In this document: piece by piece, positions 45,678 through 58,251 of the stretch
Numbering within the stretch: position 1 is the stretch's first letter
Layout: every line of letters begins with the position of its first letter
Assembly: GCA_951394405.1 (NCBI GenBank)
Contig: OX596344.1
Coordinates: 2,728,001 to 2,792,000, forward strand
DNA from: Coprinellus micaceus
Lineage: Eukaryota > Basidiomycota > Agaricomycetes > Agaricales > Psathyrellaceae
Length of the DNA: 64,000 nucleotides
Reading direction: 5' to 3'
Notes under the pieces: generated by a model
What the model saw: the letters and a program-made list of their open reading frames with translations, nothing else
The model's database searches: none
Told to the model about the DNA's origin: nothing
Program-made: the position numbers and the translations under genes

Positions 45678-48600
45678 GACGAATCTAAAGGGGGAGGGAA
45701 AAGAAAAAGGGAGCGTTGGCGACGGTGAGAAGGCAAGAGAGGACGAAGAAAGGGAGGGGACGTGAAGGAACGAAAAGAGGGACGCCGACCTACCCCCTAT
45801 TCATCCGTATTTGAATTGTGTGCACTCCTGTGGGCGACAAGCTCGATGCAGTGTAGCATCTGTCAGGCTTCACCCGCAATCACATTTAGTTAAGGGGACC
45901 ATGGGGTTGGCGCCCATATTTGAATTATCGATCGCACCTTCTGACCACCCCCACTATCTAAGCGCCCGAGGGCCTTTGTTGGTATGGCCACCGGTTTTGT
46001 GGCACGTTGTGGGGTATTGAATACAAGACCTTAGGGGCTATTGGGCCTTGCGAGAAATACCAGAGGGGCGCCACCCAACCAAACCTTGTTCCTAATTCAA
46101 GTTTCCATCGCGACCGCTTCAAGGCCTATAGTCAAAATGTGACCGAATTTCGAATTTCAGCGATGCACGCAGTGACAAGGAAAGCAATAGGCTTCCAAAT
46201 GATGACAGGAGGTCTCGTATGCCACCCAGAAGGTTCACAGCAATGCGACTGGGTGAGGGATGATGCACGGGGGATCTCGGAAAAGCGACGGACCCACAAC
46301 CCTGCGTACCTGCCCATTCACGTTGGCTTTGACTTGACGCCATTCATCAAGAGCGACAGATCACATCCATTCAGTCAGTCACACCTCCGAGTCGTATCTG
46401 TCACAGTCGTTGTACGTCGTTGCTATTCGCTGAAGTGGAGGAGGTCTCCCAAATAGGGTAGAACGGCACATGTGATAGCCGGGACACTTGATCGCTGTCA
46501 CAATTGCGGGGGGACAACAGTACTCTTGTTGTCAATCGCAACACGACGCTGTGGAATGAGATGCTTGCTGCCCTAGAGTGTCAGTCGATGTCCTCAGCAA
46601 GCGAGTACGCAGGTAGCGGGTTTCAGTTCGACGTGGAACCCTGTAAAGTTGACGCACTAGGGTCCTTCAAGCGCCATTACGCCTGTCCTTAGGGTCAACA
46701 GCTCATTTCTGCATTGCATAGGGGCAAGGTCCGTGATACCCCGGTTGACGCAGCTGGTGGATCTCTCACAGCAGACTGAAACGGGATGCGATTTGGCTCC
46801 CCGCCTCGCCGTTGGCTTTGTGAGCCGGAATATACGTAGTAGAAGGCAGTTGTTTCGGTATGAGTTGAGGTGGGTCATGACTGAAGCACATGCTCCTATT
46901 ATAGAGTAGGCACGGATACGAGTGGTTTGGGATGTGGAAAAATGAGGTCCAGGAGTCAGTCTGCGAAGGTGCCCGGGCAATAGGCCGGACTCCCACTCTT
47001 CTCAACTCCCCTGTGGTCGGCTATGCGGTCGAACTCTCCACAGAAACTGGGAAGGCATGTCTCATGTCCGCTAGACTGTCTATATTGGGCATGTCTCGGA
47101 GGAAGAAATGGTCGATATTGGGCTGCAATGAATAAGGGTGTCAGTAGGTAGTTGGTATATCAGGGAATAGTCACGTCCTTTAAGAAAATATCGGAACCGT
47201 CGGAGGGGAAAAGGGTCTGAGATCCAATGCTCAATAATTCAACCACTCCTTCTGCGTGGCTCTGGTTCTGGGTACGATGCACGGAACAATGCGTAGAAAA
47301 ACAATGTATTCTCAGAGCATTCACTTCCCTTACACCCCGGCCCATGAGGAGCATGTTTTGGATTTAGGGGGTGTCGTATGGAGCGTATAAGGGGTAATAA
47401 ATGTTGTGTAGACATCTGTTCAATTTTGACCTTGTGTGCATACAACTGGAGTCGGTTATTGACCATGTGTAGACATCTCCGAGCCAGAGGGCGCGCGCGA
47501 TGACATCTTCCCCTCGTCCTGAACCGCCACCTTCTTAATCGAATACATCCATTCCCTCCCCTGCTCAGCCTGATAACCTGGGCCTTCCTCGTTCCTTCCT
47601 CAACTTTCCTGCAGCTTTCCACAAATCTAGAGCCCACCAATCAGTGTTCCCTTGGATGGAAGGGCGCTCCCTCTCCGATCACTCCAGGGACATCAACATT
47701 TTTTCTCCCTTCCTTCCGATAGGTAAATCCATGTTCATCTGACCAGAAGCAACGAAGACTTGTGCATGACTCACCAATACTGGGAACATGGTGAGGAAGC
47801 TCAGTAGTCAGGCATATGGACGGAGTACGGGGCTGCTAGAAGGACACACCTGAAGCCCCTGGTCCTCTACAGCGTAAACATCCTTGAGAAGAATACAAGC
47901 GCGATGCCAGTGAGACGCTCTGGGGACGTCTGCCGAACATTGGCCTGGGGAAAGTGTGTATACACCGACACCCCCACTCTCCTGGTGTCTGCACCATGTC
48001 CCATTCACCGAGCACATGTATTCACCAGAGTCGAGATCCCCGTTCCACATGTATACATAACTGAATTCTTACACAAAAAGGGATGTATACACACTCATTT
48101 TATTTTTACCCAGTATACGTGCCATAGTGTCGACTTTAGGCGCCCGATTCAGAGGCCGTGAGAATGGTGACGCGATATCAATCGTGCTCCTCGCCATCAA
48201 CAATGACCAGGCTTGTCTCCAACCATCATCGTTTCTCTTCCTCTGCGTTGCCAAATCTTACAACCTCTTCCGCCCTCATTCCTTGTCCCTGTCCCTTAGC
48301 TTGACAGTGGCGTCGAAAAGGACAACGCGATACTGTTTCCGCATGACCTAGGGTCCCGAAGCAGGCGGGGTTCAATGGAAGGCGGGTTTTGGATTTCAAA
48401 TCGGGTTAGCATGGGTTGTAACCTGAATGAAGAACATGGGCAGGTTACTTGACGAGCGAAGTGAGTTCTCCAAGCTCCATGCTCGGATTAGGCACCGTTG
48501 ACAACGTCTTCACTAGTCCAGGACCGCCTCTCCTGGTATCAGCCCCACCTGCACGCTCGGTTCATTCGCTCTTCGGGTCTGAGTCCTTTGGGGTCCTCCC

Positions 48601-49061
48601 TTTCCAGCGGGTTCCGAGTTCTCCCTCGTTTAGCCCCTCAATCTACTGGTTATAGCTGCCCCTTCCCACAACTAGGTGAGCTCAACCGCGGATTCTTGAC
48701 TTAAACGCGTTGAGTGTGAGTTTCGACTGTATAGAGCCGAGTGAGGCGGGACCCTGCTGAGGACTCTCCACAGACCAAGACGCACCGAGGGTGCTATAGC
48801 CGTGACCGAACACCCGTCTCTACACATACAAGGCCCCGATCGTTGAAGGGCACGACGATGGCTGCTTGCTGCACAACGTCCTCGATAGCTCTCAATTTAA
48901 TCCCGACGCCTACACAAGTACAGAAGTTGAGGGAGCTTTAAACGAATGGCCCACGTCAAGGGGTGCTCCGAGGTACAATACGGACATAGCTCCCTGGCCA
49001 GAGTGGTGTTCCCCGTTCACATTGAAGGTCGAACAGTTACGCATTTCATCGGGACTTTCTT
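45678..49061. other. 3.4-kb stretch with no supported gene
   Basis: Frames such as 46007-46456 plus and 47239-47640 minus are unrecognised. I found no consistent splice chains, RNA genes or repeats. Confidence 0.35.
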
Positions 49062-50476
49062 CTACAGGCTGGGGTCCTCCTCTACTGGTGACCGCTTCTT
49101 ATCAATCCGCGGATCTCCCATAACATCGTCGTCGTCGTGGACAGCCCGCGTGGTAACGACCTGGCATTCGACGCTCGCCGTACCCAGCCGCGGTGGCTGT
49201 CTGGTCCGATGCATGTGCTTTGTGCCTCGTCCAGTTCGTCCGATTTCGCTGGACGATTGGCCGAAGTGAGTTCGAAGTGCCATCAGCACAAAGACAATCC
49301 CTGCAACCCGTGGTTAGCCTCGAGACTAAACCTTAGTTCTGAATTTGAACTCACCGATACTCGGCACCGTTGTTGCATGGAGTATCGCCTGTCCAGGAGA
49401 CCCGACGAGAAGAAGGACCATTAGTATCGCCTGTTGCACGGTGAATATCAAGGCGCTTTCGATGATGATTCGGACAATAGTGAGCAAGCTCATCCCGCTC
49501 CCAGTACGGAAGAGTCCGATCGCTTGGGAGCTTTTGTGCTGTGAGTAGATTCGGTAGGCGATGAGTCCGGTGGTGAGCACGTTCTGGGCGAGGTTGATTG
49601 GGTATATGAGCTTGAGGATTAGGCGCCCAGTCTCTTCAGAGAGCAGGGATCGCTTGTTGAACCATGCGAGGTTGAGCGTATTAACGCCTGTCAGTTGGTC
49701 CAGGATTTCAGATCCTCATCATACGACATGGACTGGGACCTACCGAAGCTAGCGAGAAACAGCAATCCAGGAAGGAATATGACCGAGTATCGGCTCCCCC
49801 AAATCACGAAGCATCTATACATCTGCTCGAGAAAGCGGTGAGCTTTGAGTGGGTCGAGGAACAGGGTTACCTTTCACGTACGACGAGCAAATCTGCATGC
49901 CAGGTGAGTAGGACTACGATCACCACGAAAGCGTAGTTGTCCCACTGGGCCTGGTCGTGATAGTAGCTGACGGGTTTCGGGGGTATCACATTGAGTGCGT
50001 ATGCCTGTATCCCGCGATGAAGGTTGATTCCTGGATTTAACGGACATACCATTAGTTCAGTCAGCGTTCCTCACTCCCCATAGTGTGTGTGCAGTACCGG
50101 TGTAGATGGTAATCATGAGGAACATTGATATCATAGAGAGAAAGAGGACCTAGATCTGGCGTGAATGGCTATGGCGAAGTCGTTTCGAACGCAAGCTCAC
50201 CATCGAAAATGACCAGCCGTTTCTTCTGCTTCGGATTGAAATGATTATTGCCGCGATGAAGAGGACAAGGTATGCCCCTGTGCCCGGTATCAGTGGGGTT
50301 TGTGACTTGGGATCAATCGAGGACAGCGTACCATAGACCATCGCCTGAGATTGGCGTCAGTCAGCCCCACTGGATAGTATGCCCGAGAATACCGCAGCAC
50401 TCGCCTCAAGCCATAGTCCCACTAGCGTGCACACCTGCTCGCTCAGCGAGCCATCGTTTCCTGGGAGGTTTTCCAT
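49062..50476 (-). CDS. Agaricomycete-type seven-transmembrane protein, copy 1
   Basis: Multi-exon. It starts MENLPGNDGSLSEQVCTLVG; an in-frame Met at 50530 is an alternative. Exons then give TGAYLVLFIAAIIISIRSRR, NYAFVVIVVLLTWHADLLVV, CFVIWGSRYSVIFLPGLLF, LIYPINLAQNVLTTGLIAYR, MSLLTIVRIIIESALIFTVQ and GQAILHATTVPSIG. A last exon (from about 49290) has IVFVLMALRTHFGQ and a charged tail ending KKRSPVEEDPSL. It is clearly paralogous, block by block, to 59048-60577. The family is a fungus-specific membrane protein with no assigned role. An inverted-repeat element sits just upstream of its start. Confidence 0.7.
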
Positions 50477-50643
50477 ATAGCTCACGTTGGGTGTGGCATG
50501 CGGGTAGTTACTGAACTTGCTCTCATTCATAAGGGATATATTACCGCGCGAGGTAACGTAGCAACTCCGAGCGTCGCACTCCACCTCCGCACTCTGAAGA
50601 GTAATGATAGGCGCAAATTCCAATTGGGCTGTGGGTCCTTTGA

Positions 50644-51025
50644 TATGGCGGGCCGTTTGGGGAAAAAGTCAACGCGCAACTAATATTCATTTTGCGCTAC
50701 TTTTACCCTATTTCGTACCAAATCGCGCAATTCTAAAGGTCCTTTGGATTTGCGCAACTTCGTGGCATCCGCGCAAAAATTGGAGACGAGGAGCGCAACT
50801 TTTGAGTTCACAGCGCAACTTTCTGATTCCGTGCGCAACTCTTTTAATGAGGAGCGCAACTATTCCGGATGGGCGCAACACTTCGTAAGGGGCGACTATG
50901 GAATAAGATATAACGTTATATGGGCTTTGGAGGCCATGTAGGTTCTTCAGTGTGACCCTGTAACCCAGGAGGCCGACGAGGAGGTCGATGTATGTACAAC
51001 CATCTAATCTAATCTCAGATCTTGT
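50644..51025 (+). repeat. Left long terminal inverted repeat with about 20-bp-phased GCGCAA motifs
   Basis: GCGCAA starts at 50674, 50725, 50752, 50771, 50793, 50813, 50833, 50854 and 50873. The last seven are 19-22 bp apart, about two helical turns. Mirror copies occur in the right arm at 51378-51757. Confidence 0.88.
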
Positions 51026-51377
51026 ATGATCGATCCTGTCTTTGGACCCTGCTGCCCTTGCTTGGGCATGTCCCTCGCCATAGGTATGATTTGCAATTGC
51101 CTACATTAGGAACACCAGTAGTCAGTTCCATCCCAGCTATAGCCCTCACCCAGGCGACTGCCTTGCCCGGGATGTTCACCGAGCAGGTGCCGGCCGTGTG
51201 GTCTGCACACTTTCATCCGGTACTAGGGTATGGATAGGACAGGCTGTGGGGCCCCAACAATGTGTGCCAATGTAGACTTCATTATTCCAGTTCCATTTTG
51301 TCCTGCAGAGTGCCCCATGACATAACTACTCCAGCTTAGCGCCGAACGACACCGAGGGCATTCAGAAGTGTCAGTCA

Positions 51378-51757
51378 GATAAGATCAGAGATTAGATTAG
51401 ATGGTTGTCCGCCGATCTCCTCCTCGACCTCCTGAGTGACAGGGTCATACTGAAGGACCTACATGGCCTCCAAAGCTTATATAACATTATATCTCATTTC
51501 ATAGTCGCCCCTTATGAAGTGTTGCGCCCATCCGGAATAGTTGCGCTCCTCATCAAAAGAGTTGCGCGCGGAATCAGAAAGTTGCGCTGTGAACTCAAAA
51601 GTTGCGCTCCTCGTCTCCAATTTTTGCGCGGATGCCACGAAGTTGCGCAAATCCAAAGGACCTTTAGAATTGCGCGATTTGGTACGAAATAGGGTAAAAA
51701 GTAGCGCAAAATGAATATTAGTTGCGCGTTGACTTTTTCCCCAAACGGCCCGCCATA
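51378..51757 (-). repeat. Right long terminal inverted repeat
   Basis: Reverse complement of 50644-51025. Motifs appear as TTGCGC on the plus strand. A few substitutions separate the arms, for example in TTATATAAC/TTATATGGG. Confidence 0.88.
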
Positions 51758-51763
51758 CTTTGA

Positions 51764-52937
51764 GTGCCCGTCGAGCGCTCTTCCTTTGAATTGAGACCCC
51801 GGACTTTGTCCTCCCCGTGGGGGAATTTAGACACATCTGGCGAAGGTCGTCGGGGGATGGGCGTCAACAATCTACGGCGCGTCCTTTGTGTCAAAATTCC
51901 ATTTACGGGTAAATTCATACATGTTGGCCCCTAAGGCGCGAAATTCAAACATGTGAGATATTATCTCCAAATCTCATATAGGTCAGACGGGGGTTCTGCG
52001 CTATAAGTTCGGGCATGTTTTGACAGGCGCTTGACGCTCTCGCCCGTTGCTTGGACTGGTAATCTGGCCTTCTCTTTGGACATTGAGAACACCCCTCAGT
52101 CTCCCAGCGGGCATGATACGCGTCTGTCCCACCAGAGAAGAGTATACTAGGCCCTCCCAGCGTCGCCAATGCGTTTTGTGGTTATGCCTGAGTGCTCGAG
52201 CGGGAGATCCTCAGCAAGTGAGTGCCTCCCGATTGGGGAGGAAACGAATGGCTGTGTGCCAATGCAAACCTTGCACTGGGAGTCTCTCACTCAACGGGCA
52301 CGACGCGAGGCCAGCTTTGAGCTGTTATATGCGCCATAACAATCCATGGTCACCGGGTACGTGGAGATTGGGCGCCAATCTTTCTGATAGCCGAATTCCC
52401 AAGAGTGCGCCGATGGGATGGTTACAGTACAAGGATAGAGGGCTCGATCATTCAGAGGTCTCCAACTGGGAGCCTCAACCACCTAAAGTCTTTTGTCCTT
52501 CAACTTGAGGTTCGGCGGTCAACGGTTCTTACGGGCGTGTCGCTGGATCCCCTATTCCCATTGGAGTGTGCGCGCTCTGACGTCTGGCGCATCACTCCCT
52601 TGATCGCCGCGGGAAGGGACTTGGAGTTTTAAACGTTTTTTGAAATGCGGAGTGGGTGAAGTGGGTGGTTATCCCGTGGTATCACTGACGGGCGGGCATG
52701 TCAAAATCGGTATACAGTTCACAGAGGCTAGTCTGACCTCACACCCGCCCCCCATGTCGTGGGTCGACCGTGGGATATCAAAAAGTCACGCGCAATGGCC
52801 AAACAAAGAGCACGCGCTCATTAGCTGGCGCGTCGCGCGGGTGCAGTCGGTCTCCAATGAGCTCAGGGGCTGAATAACGAGGCAGCCGGGGGCTCAAATG
52901 AGGGGGTAGATAGCACCAGTAGATAGTCGTCATATTA
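51764..52937. other. Stretch with no supported gene
   Basis: A 153-codon plus frame at 52047-52508 has no recognisable content. This is the left flank of the helicase; no terminal repeat was identified. Confidence 0.35.
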
Positions 52938-54882
52938 TTGCACCCATTTTCCCCCATTTTATCCATGTCCCCCATCTTTAAAACACCTCTGGGGTACGCT
53001 AGGATCAAAGAGATCCTGCTCGCCCTCAAGATCGAGCCTCATGATCACCAGCTCGAGGGAATAGCAGCTTCTCTGGATCGTGAAGACGTTGTTGCCACCA
53101 TGGCCACGGGATCCGGGAAGACAGGCTTCTACACATTCCTCATGCTTACCATTCTCGCGATCTCCCGTGAGCCTGCCCTGGCGCTGGGGGGAATAAAATT
53201 TCCAGCCAACCCCGCAATGCTGGTGGTTGTCCCTACCCGCGCACTGCAAGAGGATATGGTAATTTACTCTTTGCAATCACCCCAAGCGACTGCTGACCGG
53301 AGTCCGGACCCCACAGAAACGAGCGATGAACGAGTTTGGGTTGGATGCTGCTATCTTGAACAAGGATAGTTTGGCAGGCAATTGGAACCTGTGGAACGAG
53401 TGTCAGGAAACGCACACGGTGATCCTCATCTCACCTGAACTTCTTACCTCATCAGATTTCACCAAGAAGCTTCTGGATGCACCCGCATTTCGAAAGCGCC
53501 TTTGCCGCTTCGGGGTTGATGAAATGCACCTTGTCCATTCATGGAGCGGGTTCAGGGATTCATTCAACCAAATCGGATTCATGCGTGTCCGCCTTGGCTC
53601 GACAACCGATAGCAGCCCCATCCCTTTGATCGCCACGACGGCCACTCTTCGTGAAGGGGAGATCAAGCAAAGGATCTTCGAAACCTTGGCCATCGATCCC
53701 GTGCGGCACCATTTCATTCGGAGGAGCAATCGGCGGAGGGAAATCAAGATAGTGGTGCGGGAGATGCAAAGTGCGGCTAGTGCGGCAGGGTTCCGCGAAC
53801 TTGAGTGGGTCCTTTCAAGCCAGAGGAACACTGTCATCTTTTGCAAAACCATTGGACTTGTCACAAGGATCGCGACACACCTATTCAATGTCGGTGTTAC
53901 GAAGAAACTTCCAGACTTAGACAGCCGCATACGCACTTTCACAGCTGTCAACTGGGCTTCGCAGAATACGAAGTACCTACAGACCCTCAACAACAACCCG
54001 CATGCCACAATCACAATCGCGACTGATGTCCTCAGTGTGGGCTGGGACAACCGGTACATCCAGGATGTGATCATCTATGGGGAGCCTGACAACATCGACG
54101 ATTTCGTTCAGAAGATCGGGCGTGCCGGACGTGACAGAAATGAAGTCAGTGACCCTCGGGCTATTCTATACGTTTCGAAGAATGCGAAAGCAGCCGCTGT
54201 CAAATCTGTCGAAGCTTCTCTCAACAGGCCATCGACCTCTCGCACAAACAAGGCCAGCGGTGCAAACGAACCTCCGATGGATATCAGCATCGCCAAACTG
54301 ATCCTCGCCTTGTGCTACCCCACAGAAATCGACACCCAGTACGGGAACCAACTCGACGAACCGCTGTGCAGCTGCATGCGGTGCCAACAACACCACACAA
54401 CCTCTGCCGCAACGATCCCTGCTTGCAATTGCAGTGGCTGCGAGCCAGAGGACCCGTCCGAATACCGGCTTGTTGTGGAGAGGGCAAGAAGGACACGGGC
54501 GAAGCGTGGGCAGGGTATCTCAAAGGATATGGAGGCCGCAGGAATGAAGAGATTTGCGTCACTCAGGATGGAAGTATTCCGAGACGCTCGGAAAAAGGAC
54601 AGTCTCGCAAACATCGGCTTCTTCTCCCCACAAGCATTTCTCCCCGACACTCTGGCGAAAGCCATCATCAAAAATATATATTCTCTTGATACCAAGGAGC
54701 GAGTGGACGATGTAGTGAAGGGGACTGAATTGGAGGGGTATAGTCAGATTGTGTATGATGTATGTGTGGAGGTCAGGGAGACATTTGAAACCATCAGGGC
54801 AGCGGCAAAGGCTGCAAGGGCAGGTAATGGGGGCAGGACAGGTCAAGATGACGAGTCAGAGCAGGATGAAGATGAGGATTAG
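52938..54882 (+). CDS. RecQ-like superfamily 2 DNA helicase
   Basis: Two exons: 52938-53258 and 53317-54882, with a 58-nt intron (gtaattt...cacag). They give 628 residues; a second Met at 52965 would give 619. Motif I is ATGSGKT (56-62) after a Q-motif-like HDHQLEGI; Ia is VVVPTRALQ. Motif II is DEMH (175-178) followed by LVHSWSGFRDSF, which matches the aromatic loop of RecQ. Motif III is IATTATL and IV is NTVIFCKT. Motifs V and VI are ATDVLSVGWDN and QKIGRAGRD. After the core, a Cys-rich segment (CSCMRCQQHH...CNCSGCEPED) could bind zinc as in RecQ. RecQ enzymes unwind DNA 3' to 5' in repair. DEMH instead of DEAH/DEVH is unusual. The acidic tail is EDEDED-like. It converges on the DUF6589 gene with 17 bp between stop codons. 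Confidence 0.88.
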
Positions 54883-54899
54883 GTAGAACACGAAATAAA

Positions 54900-57800
54900 C
54901 TAGTCAAATATAGAAGGCAACTCATCATCGGACTCATCGAGTAGATCGGGTACATCCATGCTGAATGAGTGGGCCAAATCCGAGTCGAGGGAGAAGTCGT
55001 CAGGTGTAGTGACATGAATAACCAGCTCGCCATCGATAATTTGCGAGAACCCAAGGGTTGATGGGATAAGGCGTGCTTCTGGGCTGTTTGCATCGTCTAT
55101 TGGCACATCTACGGGGGTAAGGAGGGGTCCAGACAAGGCACTCGCATCTCCGGTGTTCCTCGATTTCCACAGAAGGTCTCGACTCCGCACTGTCTCCGAG
55201 ATCCAAGCAGGCAGCTTCGAGTCGAGCTTGATAATACCTGCATTGAACTGGTCTTTATGGGTGTCTTCGTACACACGTCCCGGACGTCGTTTGTGGAGCT
55301 CGTGGGTTTGGTATACCTCGAGGAGCTTCTTGATCTCTGGGTTGGCGTGGGGTTCAGTGTGGCGACCCGAACGTTTCGAAAGTCCGACACCTGTTCGCAT
55401 GTCGATCTTGATACGGGCGAAGTGGTGGAGGTTTGGCGAAATGACCAGTCGAATAAAATCTTCACTATAGTTGACACCTTTCTTCTCGACAATAGCCTCG
55501 AGCAAACGGTTGAAATACTCTTGCATGAGGTCAGCAGCCGTAAACGATCCCGCACGCCCTGTGAGATTGACGAGGGTTGCCTTGAGTGTGGCGAGTTTGA
55601 GCTCTTCACTAGATTCGAGCTCGAGGGCGACAACAGTTTCGAGTGTGTAGGTCGTATACTTCGAATGCCCTGATCCAGCGAACATAAATAGAAGGCACTG
55701 CAAAAGAGGGTTAGTGCGGAGAACCGAAAATAGCAACAAACATCACCTTCACCACCTCGTACACCCTACCGACATCACCCTCAGCAATCGCATATGATAG
55801 CTCGCGAGATAGGAGGGCGTCTCGCATGAAGGTGATCGAATTTGACAGCACTCGATCACCCTTGCCATCCATCTGCCCGTCAATGTGACCCTCGCTCTTG
55901 CTACTCCCGGTGGGCGTGGCTGGGGATGAAGGCCAAGGAGATCCCTCAGGAACGGCAGCTGTCCAATCGGACACAACCGTCACATCGTCGAGGGCTTCAT
56001 ATATCGCGCGAGTGCTCGAGAATGCCCTATGGAGATGGCGGGCAGCGGCTTCAACCTCCTCAATTTCAGGGAGCTTCTTTTCGGCCTTCTTCTGCTTAAA
56101 ATATTCGAAGATATCAGGACACGCAAAATGATTCCTAACCCACGTCTTGTGAGATTGTCATCAAAGGATAAAATATTAGAACTCACCTCCAGCAATCCAA
56201 TATTCGGACCCTGAGGATAAGGTACATCAGTTCAACCGCCAGGTAATAATCGACCTTCTTGAGGTTTGACGGTGTTGCACGTCCGATTTGTGCAGCACTA
56301 TGCCCAAGCGTTGATGGGTCTGGATCCAAGTACTTCCCCCAGAAGAGCTCGAAGATCCGGCACACGTCCGTCCACTCGAGATGCCACAATGAAAGGACCG
56401 GCTGAAGTACCGAAAGGCTCTGCAAGGCGTCGTCATGTAACTGAAGGTGCCGCTGGAGCTCGAGGAGCTTCTGGTAGGTCAGGCCATCCCCACCGACAAG
56501 TAGGAGACGCTTGTTGTAGTTGCCCTCGCGCTGCCCCACTTGCTCAAGGAAATCAGCAATTCCCTCCTTCAATTCCGTTGTGACTGCTTCATTTTTGGCG
56601 TTGCTGCGTAAGGGGTGTACCTTCGTTGGCTCGTCCTCCAGCTTGATCTTGGATGCACGAGTGCGGAAGAGCATGGACACATGCGCCTTCATATGGGACA
56701 GCTCGGGAATAGAGTCGACGAGCATGAACATCCAGTGCAAGGAGAAGACAGTGTCGAGGTGTGGCTGGTCGATGAAAGAAAGGAGGCGGCGGGTGGTAAT
56801 ATTGGCACGCTCATTCTTGCGAATCCTATCGAGCTTATCGTCCAAGTCTAACGCACTCGGGTTGACATTCCTCAGCTCACAGAACGTCGCCGCTAAGCCA
56901 ATATTCAACTGATTGACCCGACCGATTCGGGGATCACGTTGGCGCAAGTAGTTCTGGACATTGTCGGTTTGGATGAAGCCGACGACAGTGGGGGAACGTC
57001 CGAGAGATTCGATGACACCGGCTTCGTATTCTGCTAGCTGCTTGGCTGTCTTGTATAGAACATTGTAGGCAGGCATTTGGGCGGTACGACTTTCGTATGC
57101 AATGAGGTCGGTCGGGGCAGAATGTGCGAAGAAGAATAACCCCTTCAGCATTGGCAGAAGGCGTGCTTCATTGTTTCGGGCAAAATCAAGTGCTGAAAGT
57201 ACATGTGTACATACCTATATCCAGCAGCAGTCAGCCTAAGCACAGAAGGGGGCAAAGAATGTGAAGTCGGACGTACTATATCGACCGGCCTCCTCGTTTG
57301 CGCTTTCTTCGCACCGATTACACCCTCCAGCAGCCTCCAGGTCGTCGGCTGCAACCCCTTCAGCAGCTCTCCCACCTCCCAAACTGTTGTCGTCCCAAGG
57401 TCCTTCCATTCCACCTTATGCTTCCCATTCTTCCTGAGAGTGGCATGAAGGCCGGCGTCTGGTTTCACCGCTTTCTTGGCCTCGAGCCGCACCCGTTTTT
57501 CCACCAGCTGTGATGCCATAGCCATTATGGACAAGCGGACGTGTGGGATCTCTTCGTAGGGTGTGTCGAAATTGAATCCGTTGGTGCCCCGGGGAAGAGC
57601 TCCGTAGTGGCTCGTGAACCACAACTGAATGATCTCAATCGGTTTGCGCGTCGTACGCCCCTGCAGGAACTTAGACATCACTTGGGCGTGCCATTTCTCG
57701 TGTCCAGACCTATCACTCGACCCTCCGTGGTAGGACATGTGCCAGAGGAAGTCCCCGAACGTCCAATCGCACTCCTGCAGGGCCAGATACATCTTCATGA

Positions 57801-58251
57801 GCTTTTCCGATGTTGTGAGCATTTTGGGCGGAATTGCTTGTGCATTGGATGGAGTGCAAGGGAGCGGATGGTCTCCGAGTCGAAATCGAGAGGTCATGGG
57901 TACCGCCTGTGGATCTGGATGCAACTTCTGGGTCAAAGAGCCGAATGTGAAGGGGAAAGATGCTGTGGGAGGAGGTGCGGCCGGTGTGGAAATATTCGCA
58001 TTTTGCGTTGCTGTTAAGGGCGATCGAGGCCCTTTGGACGAACGAGATGATGGTGCAGGACGAGTTTTAGACCTTTTCCATGGCTGGGATCGGAAATATG
58101 ACGTGTGGGGTGTATTCTCGTCCGCTGCAGGTCGCTTGGATGGAGTAACCGGGGCGACTTTCCATCGAACGGTTTTCGTTGCGCTGATGTACGAATTTTC
58201 GTCGAGACCGATAGGAAATGTGTGAAAAGGAGTGTGGGGTGTGGTATTCAT
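54900..58251 (-). CDS. DUF6589 domain protein
   Basis: Four exons: 57277-58251, 56187-57214, 55747-56134, 54900-55697, giving 1062 residues with all phases agreeing. Residues 1-110 are basic and Ser/Pro-rich (WKVAPVTPSKRPAADE, QPWKRSKTRPAPSSRSSKGP), probably disordered and nuclear. The DUF6589 region follows: VCTHVLSALDFARNNEARLL, GLFFFAHSAPTDLIAYESRT, LLLVGGDGLTYQKLLELQ, LSLWHLEWTDVCRIFELFWG, RNHFACPDIFEYF, FAGSGHSKYTTYTLET, LVNLTGRAGSF and ADLMQEYFNRLLEAIVEKKG. The tail is acidic. The family is found in large numbers in basidiomycetes; its function is not established. The G-G-D and W-H positions suggest an enzyme-like core, but that is inference. It is tail-to-tail with the helicase, so the two could be regulated together or be parts of one element. 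Confidence 0.85.

Larger units (their letters stand above)
50644..51757 (+). mobile_element. 1.1-kb inverted-repeat DNA element with 6-bp TSD and phased GCGCAA motifs
   Basis: The ends are long inverted repeats (50644 to about 51025 and about 51378 to 51757, roughly 380 bp each, near-identical over the outer 250 bp) starting TATGGCGGGCCGTTTGGGGA. CTTTGA flanks both sides directly (50638-50643 and 51758-51763), a 6-bp target-site duplication. The middle, about 350 bp, is unique and encodes nothing I recognise. Frames across the arms are shadows. It sits about 115-170 bp upstream of the possible starts of the membrane-protein gene at 49062-50476 and could affect its promoter. Confidence 0.88.

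Noticed and set aside
51477..51836. 119-codon frame in the right arm of the inverted-repeat element
   Set aside because: The same frame is read from the mirrored left arm; it is a by-product of the repeats and has no domain.
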